Shown: positions 27,401 through 39,400 of the stretch, one piece after another
How the letters are laid out: every line of letters begins with the position of its first letter
Position numbering within the stretch: position 1 is the stretch's first letter
Source of the DNA: Phoronis australis
Taxonomy: Eukaryota; Phoronida; Phoronidae
Reading direction: 5' to 3'
Length of the DNA: 64,000 nt
NCBI GenBank assembly: GCA_002633005.1
Contig: NMRA01000184.1
Span: 420,328 to 484,327, forward strand
Position numbers and translations under genes: made by a program
Notes under the pieces: generated by a model
What the model was told of the DNA's origin: nothing
The model's database searches: none
What the model saw: only the letters and a program-made list of their open reading frames with translations

Positions 27401-30400
27401 CCACCACAAAACAGGACCGCCGGGGACTGAGTAGTTAAGGCCTTTGTGTGATACTGCGGGTTATGACGTAACCGGTCAGATAGCTGTGTAAAGACTATCG
27501 CCAAAATAAAGCTTGACAGCCTTGCGTTATTGAGCTCCGTTACATCCCCGACATTGCCCACAGCCCGGGTAGTTCTGCTCGTCACCTCGTCGTGGAACTT
27601 ACATCAACATGTAGTAGAGCGCGCGACCGATGCAGGCGCATGCAAAATCTAGGCGTCAACCAACACTCACCTTGCAGTTTGCAACCGCTTGAGTGAAAAA
27701 CAATCTAATGAACTGTTGTAATAATAAGTGACATGTGCACGCGCCATTTCCTCAGAAAAATTTTGAGACATCTTTCGAAAGATGATGACTTGGCGGCAAC
27801 AAGGTTTGTTATGAAATTCGGTTTGCTGGTATTAAAGTACTGAAAACTTATAACGAAATGAAACCAGTTTCGATAATTTGTTGTGCCAGGTACGCAACCT
27901 TGTAGAAGGACAGTTGACTGAAGAATCGGGGGAAAAGGAACCGGCCAATGTAAGCCGACTTAAGAGAACGCAGAATAACGACAGAACGACAATTTCTCTC
28001 GAGCGCCGATGAAATAATTTAGTTTACTCAAGGAAGAGTGTCGTTAAAAAAAATTCGCCGGGTAAAGATTTTACATGTTCAGTTTTTTACCCACATCGGC
28101 GCAAAGCTGTACATTTAATGTACAGCTTTGCCGCACAAAGGCAGCTAGTATGATGATGCTTCACCCGAGAACCAGAACGTCCGTTTTTTTACTTGACTAA
28201 CTTTAAACGTCAAATTGGAGAAAATGATTTTCATTTTGTTCTAAAACTTATGCAGTGGATAAAATTATAATTATTTAGCTCAAAAGCGTACAACGAGGTT
28301 GTTTTGTGTTAGATTTATTAAATGTTGACCTTTCAACTGTTTATAAGTCACATACCGCAGCCGGGAGCCTGGTGATGAGTAAAACTCAAAAGCGCCGCGT
28401 ATTACAAAGCGAAGTGTCCTTTGTTGCTCACAAAAGATTTCGGTGGATTAATCGGCACAAGACCTGCATATGCATACGTATATAGCCCCATTGTATGATC
28501 TGTGTAGGCCTAACGGTAATAAATCTTAGCCTGTTAGTTATTGCGGTTTTAGTCCCCGGCGGTCCTGTTTTGTGGTGGGGCGGTCATGTTTTTGGGTGCG
28601 TCAGTCCCATTTTCTGTTGCGGCGGTCCCATTTGATCCCCGGAGGTCCTGTTTAGAGGACCGGCGGTCATGTTGTTTCTCACCCGTGAGTATGCTGGGTC
28701 AGAGTTATAACTATGTCTCCACACAAATACCACCTTGATTGCAGTCAGTGTGAATAATCTAAAAACCCAAACTAATTTAAAAAGACAAACTTGCACACCT
28801 TTTAATTTTTACCAGAATTCAAATTTAAAATAACCAAGACCTATATCTTTTTTGCCTCATTGCAAAAATGCAAAAACGCCCAAGGAAAGTTTTAAAATGA
28901 TACATAGCATAACATAACATAACATAACGTAACATAACATAACAGTCTAACTTAACTGTTAGTCTCATTGTGCCACCTAGTGGTGTGATGTCACAATGTC
29001 AAGCGCATTGAACTTGTCTTTGAGATTACCAATTATTGTTTTAGAATAATCAAGGGAATTTTAGCCTAAACAATTTAATCCAACTTAAAAGAACTAAAAA
29101 CAAATAAATTAAAATTTAAATTAAATACACAAAGTAACACAACTATTTTAATCTAACTCTGAAATAACATGCCACCGTGATGTCACACAAGGCAGAGTTT
29201 ACGCATAAGTTAAATAACTAAACAAAACCTGATTTTTCTTGACCTATCTATTGTGAAAATGAATAAATTTGTGCGTGCAAGATTCATTTTATATGTGGCA
29301 TTTGTTAAATACTTAACTTAATTGATACTGTATTATTCAAGGCAAAATTTTGCTGGAGACAAGCGGGAAAGAAAACTGAAGACACCAAATGAAATAAATC
29401 AAGGCTACATTTCACTACGCTTAGTTGGCTAGAATAAAAAAGTGAATTAAGCCATGCACACTCATAAATTCGATTCCATAATTATCCTTATTGTGACAGG
29501 ATTCCATTCACATTACAAACTCCAGACATGGGGCAATAATTTCATGTGCAATTGTCAAAATTGTAATTTTAGGGTTGGACAACCTCAATTGACTCTGAAG
29601 TGCAATTTAGGATTGACCAACTGCACTTTGAGTTTACAGTTTTAGGACTGGCAACTCTCAATGAACTCTGAATCGCAATTTGAGATTTATCTAATCCCTA
29701 TAAACTCTGAAGCGTTTTCTTAAGTCACTGGTGGCTTCGATTTTTTTGTTGGAAACAGAAATATCACAGCACAAACTATTACAAAATTGATTTTATGAGA
29801 GTACAAAGTCCAATTCCATTTTTCATTTTTAACCAGCTAAATAGGACAAAATGCAGCTTTACGCTTTAGTAGCAGAAGCCCTACTTCTTCAGAGTTGAAT
29901 GGTAGGCTGTCAGTGTAGATATTATCAGGTTTATGTACCACCTAATTACAGCCACATAAACAGCTTCAGACAATCATACAGTGTTCTCAAGAAACATTAT
30001 TTTTCATTTCAGTTGACAATGCTTCACTTGCTACATTATAAACTGCTGTTATTACTATCGTGAGTAATTGTCAGCCTCTCATCCTGTGTCCGGGCAGAAC
30101 AGCTCAAGACGAATAAAATCAACGGTAATTCGAATCCAAAACATTTAACTTGGATTATCACCTGTCTATTCGAATCACAGGCAAAACCAGGTCATGGTTA
30201 ATAGGTGACTAACCGCCAGAGGTGAGACATCAAATACATGAGATCATAAAGCGCTAATCTCAGTCGGTGCAACCAAGATGCAATCAATAGATTCATAACA
30301 ACAAGAGGCGAGAGAGAAGTCATACAAGTGCACGGTGGCGGCAACCATACGATCTCCAGTGGACGATGACTAATAGAGATCAACTTCAATCCAAGGCGCA

Positions 30401-33400
30401 ATTATGTAATGGATTTTAGGTAGCTCTCAGAGGACATGTTGTATCTCACGGGTACTTTGTATGGGGCTAGTTGGCAGCTATCGATCTGGAAAGATTTGAG
30501 TCAGAGAGCTGGAGTGATCATCGCAGCAATATTAAAAAACTAAGTGTGCCACCAGAAAAAAATTGAAAACAACACTATGCTATTACGAACCCAAACAACT
30601 GGCATCAAGCAATGGGAGTAGGAGGCCCCTTGACCTGACCTCCTTTATTTTTGAAAACACTCAAAATTACAAATTTTGCTTAGTCCGTAATTGAGAAATG
30701 TGCTGGGTTTTCATTAAGCGCATTTGTACACTGATATAACACTTGCTGGAGTGCTATATCTGGTGAATGACTTGTACAATTATATACAAAAGTGTTAAAG
30801 TCATTATTAGTATAATTATTAGTATAATTATTATTGCCATTGTTATTATGTATATTATCACGGCTCATACTGAAGCGCTGTTTTCATGACCAGGGTCACA
30901 TTATTATGACAAACTTTAAAACAATAAACATCCTTTTGGCAACATAATAAATCTGTCATCATGTTTGCTTGAGATATCATCTTTGAGCAGTCGTAAAATT
31001 TCCAAAATTCACTAGAAAACAACAGCGGCAAACAGATTATCTAAACAAAACCTGCAGCGTCAGATCCAAGAAAACCAGCCGCAAAAACGCACCTCATAAA
31101 CAGACATGGAAGTTTCATTGACCGCAAGTCGCGGGAGATATGCAGGCCAATATAAACCAGGGGCAGGAGTAGGTGGGAAAAGTACCACTCAAGGGTGCTA
31201 CAAGTGTCTCTTAATCACCTCCCTTAGCCATAAATGGCCAGATGACAAACACGTTACTACGAACAATCTCGAAGAAGATTCCCAGAACAACAAGCCAGTC
31301 AAAAGCAACATTCTTCCATCACCGAATGACCACCCTGGAAACTGAGTGGATGGCGGAAACCGCAAGTGGTCAATTGACAATATCTGCGAAACTCAGATTT
31401 TCAAGAAAAACATTCAGATAAAAGGTAGAGGGCTGCAACTGATCCATCTTCACTTAATACCTTACACAAACAATTGATGTAACTTATTTAGTCAGGTTCC
31501 TGTTATACCACACTAGGGACCAGTATGGTACCATCTTTGACAACTAGCTCAAGTGCTGATGACAGATTTATTGCTGAAATTCCATACAGCACACTGGACA
31601 ACAATGTCTGTGGGTTGCAAGGCTTTCCAAATGAAGCCATAAAAGTTTGGTTTATCAAAGGGGCAAGGATAGATTAGCCAGTTTATGATGGAATGGTCTG
31701 TAAATAATATTGGCGGTTTCTCGACTTCCCAGAAGCGTGTTAATTTTTGCGGCTCTTAAAACTGTGTTTTCGTGGAAGTGAAATGTAACCGGTAGTGTTT
31801 TGAGTCATTTGCGAGCGAGTTGGACGATCAATTGTTGAGAATTCAAAACTACCTATGCCAACACAACCAGCCAAAATGTACAATGGCGTAACAATGTTTT
31901 GGTCCTGTCAAAACCATCCAGTTTAAAATCACTAAACAAATACAACTATCTGACTGACCAATGCGTAACACATTGTAACGTCATAATTGTGGCACCTTAC
32001 GGTACATATCCATGACCAATGGAAGACACTGAACCTTGTCAGAAAAAGGTGAAATATTCATTTTTGACTTGAGACAAGTGACATTTTCCTATAAAATCAA
32101 TCTACTTCTCAAAGATGCAACTGATTTGTTTAACATCCTAGACAAAAGTCCAAATCATATTAACTTATGAACATATTTCGGAAACAGACAAAGGAATTCA
32201 AATCAAACTTTCATATAAGCCTACCATAATTCATACGTTATTCTCCAAAATGATACTAGACTAGGCACTGTTTTTAAATTGTTCCACTGTTTCATGAGAA
32301 ATTATCAAAAACTGGGGCAATTATCATTTTTATGAAAAACTCAAATTTGCACAAAACGAAATACTTTATAAAACCGTAACAGCATTTTTAACACTTCATC
32401 TCGGAACATTTACATCAAAGAAATTTGGTCAAACAGTTATTGATATTGTTTTGCAATAGATGTACCTTATTCGCTAAACTTTTACTAAAAACATATAGTC
32501 ATGTGACCCAATTAATGACAAATACGTTTGAAGACAAAAATTAAAGTCTACATGCTTTCTACGTTCAGAAAATATGTAGTATTAAAGACTTAACTTTAAT
32601 AGTTTTGAAGATATTTTGCTAAATACACTGCCCAATAAAGTCTTGCATAAGCTTAATGACCAAAACATTAAGGAGCTTTGTATTTGGAAATATTTAAATT
32701 TCAATGTCCAAAATACACATTTTTACAGAGTGTGATACAAAATTCATTATATCTTAATAGTCCACTTGCAAATATCTCTAAATGGCATAAATTCCCATTT
32801 CAGCCATGAACTTATGAATATAACGCCTTGGAAACAAATGATAAAAAAACAGCAGTAAGTGCGGAAATGCTGAAATGTTACTTAAACTGTAAGCAATGCT
32901 GAATTAAAAAATATACGTCATTTGAATGGTAGTTTAACCATTTGGCATATCAGTTCAACAGATCTAGCAAATTACAAAATAAATTACCGCATACATTCCC
33001 GAAAAAAAATGTGACGATATTCTAACTCAATTCAGGACTGGGAATTAAAATAGTTGCACCCAATGAAACAAATCTGACCTTAACTTTGGAAAATAATACT
33101 GTACATCTACCTGGGGTTTTACAGGTAATCACCTCTTGTAAATTAACCAGTGCAGAGGGCCTCAGGGAAGCTTGGGAACCTTCTTGTCATTTGAGTAGTG
33201 AGTAAGTACCGAAACAGTTAATCCTTGAATTGCATCATGACTTACTGTGCAGTTATGTCTATGACCAGGAGAGGGTCTACAATGAGGTACAAAATGAGGA
33301 AGAACTTGTGATTAAGAAACTATGTATGCTTTAGGTATCAGTGCATCCGGAGACAAAATGGAGACTTTTGACCTTTTTGGATAAAAGATAATCTCGCGTT

Positions 33401-36400
33401 TTAAATCACAAAAAGAATTAAGAAATAAAACAAACAGCATAGGCAGAAATTTTTTCTATTAGGCACAAAATATGGTGGACACGGGAAATTTCATTTTGTC
33501 AAAGTCACAAAAAATGACATTTTAGTAAATTTTCTGCTTTTACTATACTTTCTGTAAAATTGTGAGTATTCATAGCGACGTAAAAGCCTCCAAATAAAGG
33601 AAAATACCAATTTAGCAATTATTTATCTCCCAAACTGAAGATTTTGTAATGGTAATCTAGACGATCACGGCATGCATTAGAAGCAATGATGTCAAATAAA
33701 TCACTTAATAGGCTTAATTTTTTCTTAAAACTGTAAGCACTGTGAACTTTTCAATAAAAGCATGAGAGGTCAATTGTTCCGAAAAGACGTTTTCCAAAAA
33801 TGTTTAAAGCGACTAACAACTGCATCACACCCAAGCCATTTACTGCTACAAAACCGGTCTCAACTTGTTCCTTGCTCAGATAAGGAACGAATTCTAAGCT
33901 TGCAAGCATGCTCAGTGCACAAAATAACACACCATTGTAGAGCCTGGGATCTGCATCATGAAAAGTGACTACAGATTGAAGTCAGAAGTTTCAAGGGCAG
34001 GGGAAGGGGTTGGCACTGAGGCAAATGAGTAATGGTATTTTATTTGGCCAATATTTTATATTGTCTTAGATACTGGCTGATGCTCATTCAACCATGTTCA
34101 GTCTGGTCTCCAGGGGGTAACAACAGTTTACAATCTTGCCAACTACCATACATACAAGTGTCAATGGGTGAACTGGTTTCCCCAGACACAATAGACTGGT
34201 GCCAGAGAACAGGTCTAGCCACAAAGTCATTCAGAGTGGTCACGACCACAGGTTGTCAAATTATGCCTGGTAATTACCTCCCATGCGGTCAAAATCGTCA
34301 CCAGAGATTTTATGCACATCACAGTTGATTCCGAAAATATTCTTGAAAACAGATGGTGTTGGAAACCATCCGTCATTTGAAATCCCTAGTTAGACAATGT
34401 CAATTAATATAATAATGTACTGAATGCCAATTACTGGCACATAATTGGATTTGCGTCTATTATTCAACTATTCCTACTCTGGAGCTGGTACATTTGTATA
34501 ATGTCAACATTGTCTCTGGTGAATATATATAGGATAAAGAATGACTGAATCTCTGCTATACTAGCGACAACATTACCTTTTCGTAATAACATGCCGGTGT
34601 TTTGAAGTCTGAGTCATTGGCAATGCACACAAAATTTCATAATTTCAAAAAGTTCCACAACTTGACTTAAACAAACGCTGAGTACAAGCTTTCACACTGA
34701 TCTAAAGATATTTTGTCAATAATACTGAAACAGGATTTAAACATGGAAGCACTTTAGCTTGTAGCTGCAAAAGTTAAAGACAAATCAAAAGTCAAGAAGC
34801 AATAAAAAATAATTAATCAATCTTTATTCGAATAACATATCTGTCCGAAAAATGCTTTTGTTTCAATTTATTTACTTCAGTATTATATTTGATTTTTACA
34901 CAAACTTCACAAGACAACGTAAACCAGTGCTTGTAATTATTGAATTTGATTAAATGAACAAGCCTATGTTCTTGAAAATCGAAAGTGTTACACTGTTGTT
35001 CAGAATGAAATGATGCTAATGGATTAATTGCGATAATTAATGGAATGAAGGCTGATTCACCGATGAAAAATTAAATTAATAAATAGATTTGACTATGCAT
35101 ATTACAGCGCTCCATTTAAATTATGAAAATATTAAGTGGAGACCCCTATTACTGCTATTCAAGAACACGCCAGAGATGTACATCACCAGATCTCTGATGA
35201 GAACTTCAGTATAGTGAGTCTAAGAGAAATGGAAGCGGAGGGTACAGGAAGCAATTAAGATCCAAGTCCACAGACCAAGTCTGAAGGGAGATCCTGGACT
35301 TGATCTACCTGCAGTGTATTCAGATCTGTGACGGCATTAGGGAATCCCCAGTAGTGTTTTCATTGTTTCATTCTACGACAAAGGGCGCACCCGGTGGTGA
35401 ATCAAGTTTGTGAGATCTGGATGAAATGGCTGCATACTTACCATATCAAGGTAAGGTTCTTTGGTTCCAAAAGGGATCTTCACTTAATATTTTCGTTAAA
35501 TAGATTTGTTTTACCACTGAGCATGAGTGCCAAACATTTAACATGACCTTCAGCTCACGAGTTTTGTTCCTATTAGTATAGAGCTCCTCAGCCAAGATGA
35601 GTAAGACCCGACCAATTAGAAATGGCCTTTGTTTAAGAATTAGGAATATCACAAGCATTGTATGGATTAACAAGAGCGAAAACTCAAAACACTTTTGGTG
35701 AATTTTAAATCTAGCAGAGGCTAATACAACACAAATTTCCAATTTCTGGAAAGTGAAACTAGCCAAAACTCATGTCTTATGTGAACATTTACAAGCTTAA
35801 TACAAAATCCCAATGCATCTCAGCATCCACTAATTTCGAAACCTGTGTTACTTCAATTCATAAGACATAACTGGCGATCATAACACATTGTTGTATCTAT
35901 GTGTACAGACGTTTGTATCTTTAACACATCATTAAGATTGATTGCCTTAAGCACCATTATGCCCCAGATATGCTCAGTGATATTAAAGATTATCAGCTAG
36001 TAAAACTAATAACAGTAGCATGAGTTGTGAAAGTGAATACATTATGCACCCACAGACAGTTGGTAACATTTTCACAATAACCATAATCAGTGTTTTCTCA
36101 AATAGCTTTAGTGTTGGGTACAACCAATGAAAGATTTTGATCGCACAACTTGCTCAAGCTACAGGTGGAATTCTTGTAGTTATGTCCCTTGTCAACAAGT
36201 AGTAGGACAAGGGGAGATTACAAATAGACAGAGCTAATGTAGCGACATCTATTGGTCAAGTTTACAGTAGCTTATAAGATTGAAGCACTTCAACACTGAA
36301 GCTGAGTGAATAAAGAGGTATTGAACACATGCTGATAGTACACTTTACCCATTTCAAATTTCAATATCAAAAATATCAATAAAATTGTGATGTGCTTCAA

Positions 36401-39400
36401 GAGTTGAAAATCCACTTTTATTTTTTGTAATTTTCATAGATGTAATAATAAATTGTCTAGGTGGCCTTTATTTTCTGCCCTTCCAGGAGCCAACTAAAAC
36501 CCCTGCACTGTGATTTTGTTTAAATGTCTTTACATTATGATTCTCCCTCTCCCGCCTCCTTCCCTTCTCCACTAAAAAAGTTAAATAAGTTGAAATGAGT
36601 CACCTCTTTAGCAATGTCTGCAGTGGCAGATTCAGGGCGGGGAGGAGCAAAACCTCTCCCAGATTCCATTTGGCAGTTGGGAGTGCGAATGTCTTGACGG
36701 CAAAATTCTGATAAATACTCTGCCCTGGCCCCCCAACTCAAAATCCTGGATCTGCCCCTGGTTTATTAATGTTCTCCTATTTACCAGAGATGAGACATTT
36801 CTCTGGGGCACCTAGATGACTTTAAAGAGGCTTCAAAACAGTACATGTGATTTTAAATTGAAGTGGAAAATGTAACGCGCATAAGTATTAACCACTGGTT
36901 GAAATAATTACAATTTCCATATAGCGTAGTTGTTCAAGTTAACTACCATAATTTGCAAACCTTAAAACTGAAAACAAGTAGTTCTGGCATTAACCAGATC
37001 ACAAATATGAAATCTGGCATAGCACTCAGTAACAGTTGATGACAGTGCAATTCAATCAAACACTTTTATTTCATGTAACGATAGGCAAACTAAAATAGAA
37101 CTACCCAGGGTAACTTTGCATTGTTATCAGGTATTCATTACTGACAATGTTTAAGAACAAAAAGTTGAAATGATCGACAATAACCACATGATACACCACT
37201 AAATTCGTCTCAAGAATGAAAAATTCACAAATCAAATTATTCCAGGATTTAAAATGGATGTGATTATGAAAACATGTTTATGAGAACGGCTGCGTTTATT
37301 ACAACACAAGCTACATGCTGTATAGTAACATCGAATGCTGACATTGTGCAAAACCCAAACTACTCCACTAGATATATTATCAACTCAGCCCCTCATCATC
37401 TAACAGTGAATACACCTACATGCACAACATGTCATAAATTCATTTCAGCTTCACTGGAAGGACAAAGACAAGAAGCAGTACAGATACCCGCCCAGCTTTT
37501 GGAGAAGATTCCTACGGCAATGAATCATGGCGACTACGTGACGGAAGGTGTGGGAGACTTTGTGCACAAACAGTTTGAGTGGTGTAACTTCACTTTCCAC
37601 TACAAAGACACAACTCGAGATTTCTTTGACAACCACCCTTCTTGCTGGTGTGGCTGATTTTCACAGCCACGTACCAGATTAATTGGGTGGTGAAGTCAGC
37701 AACTGTGCCTTACGAGGAAGGAGATTATGAGGAAGAAGAAATCTACGAGGAAGAAGAAATCACCAAGAGCTGGATATGGCCTTTCCTTTCCACCAACTGA
37801 CACGAGTTGATAATTGGACTCTACTTAGCTACTGGCTCTCATCTCATTCTGCATGGCCCATGTAAGAGACAAGCATGTCGGCCCAAAGCCGCCACCATCA
37901 AATTTGGAACAAGAAGTTGAGCAGGACAAAAATGATATGCCACCTAATGACATGATCACTGATGTGTAAGACCGTGTGGCCAAAGAATAGAGCAGTGACG
38001 TTGTCATTGACATTAGAGGAAGAAGATGCTCAAGAGAAAACTTTAGTAGAGAGCAAGCACACATACAGGAAGATGACCCTAAAAAGGATGGGTCAAAAGC
38101 ATCACCGAAGGTCCCACCAGTGTGTTTATCTTGACCAAGGGCCACATCCCAAAGGAACAATGGTTTTAAATATTTTCGCTATTTCATTTTTAATACTCCT
38201 GTGTACTTACCAAGAACGGGTTGATATCTTTTTATTATATTTTTGAACTTGAAGTACCAAAGCAGTGGTAGATTTTGATCGCCGGCGAAACTTGATTAGT
38301 CTAATTAATTGTGAACCCATCCCTGAGCTATCCACATTAGGATTACGCTGAACATTTCACAGCGAACAAAATTACACGTAACATGAGTTCAAGTTTAATC
38401 TGTATTAGAATTCAAATCATTAAATATATAGCAAAGTGGAAATATGGTGATTGCCAAATTGAAGATTTGGAATCTCTGGACAATTTTGGTTGCACTGACC
38501 ACATATCAGTATTCTAGCTTTTTGTCGGTCATAAAACATGAAGAGTGGGCACAACAGTTAAGTACAACTATTTCCTAGTAAAAACTCTGGTTGAACGAGA
38601 TTGAAAGAATATTAAAAGAATAACCCATGGGATATTTTTAACTGTGATCAGCGTTAGTAAATCCAACAAGCATATCAATAGACACGGTCGTTTATCTTCA
38701 ATCATACCCTTCGGTTGTAGTTTTTAGCTTATCGATTTTTAAAAATTGAAAACTTAACTTGATTGGTTTTGCCAGCTGAATACCGCCATGGTGTTCCTTT
38801 TTAACGAAAATTATAGGTTAATGCATTTTGAAAATTCGCCATTATGAACAGGCAGAGATGTTTACTACAGCCTACGGTTGGGTAATAACATTTAATTTGG
38901 TCTCGCTCCGGACAATGCCGCCCGCTATCACAACTGTATCCGACTCCGGCGCTTCGCTCTCTTTGATCCTGGTAAAAGCCGCTCAGAAGGAAGAGCGGTG
39001 AAAATTCCCGCATATCTTTAGAAATGCGTAACTTCCTTGTAAGCGTATTATTCACGGCATGAAGGTCTAGTTCCTGACAAGTGGATTCAGCGAAACTTAC
39101 AGCACCTATGACAGCATGTTCAATATCACCTTCCTGTTCCTGTTCATAGAGCTATTTTGGTTTTCTCTGGCATTTGCACAGTTACAGCCTGAAACGTCGA
39201 AAGTATGGTTTTGATTTAGTACATATTAAATATTATAAAATAACTAAAAAAATAACTTGAGTTCACCTTGACAAAGAGACATTTCCCAAACGACCTTTAG
39301 TTTTAAACATGTTTCACAACAGTTTTCGCCATTTTATTATTAGTACTGAAGTCTACTTTGTTTCGTTTCCCACTGAGTTGCTTTTTGATTTTAAGTTTAA

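Larger units (their letters stand above)
28693..37273. other. Intron of the ZMAT3-like gene, right part
   Basis: No supported exon. It contains microsatellites (28908, 30795), a degenerate tandem (29560), a dispersed repeat (32150) and a small MITE (36621). The 79-codon frame 31106-31345, the 98-codon frame 34032-34328 and the 106-codon minus frame 35446-35766 show no motifs. Confidence 0.55.

Noticed and set aside
27179-27585. Minus-strand frames with repeated FLGASVLF-type peptides
   Set aside because: They translate the subterminal repeats of the TIR element at 27293-28687.
35446-35766. 106-codon minus-strand open frame
   Set aside because: Chance length, no recognisable domain or codon bias.
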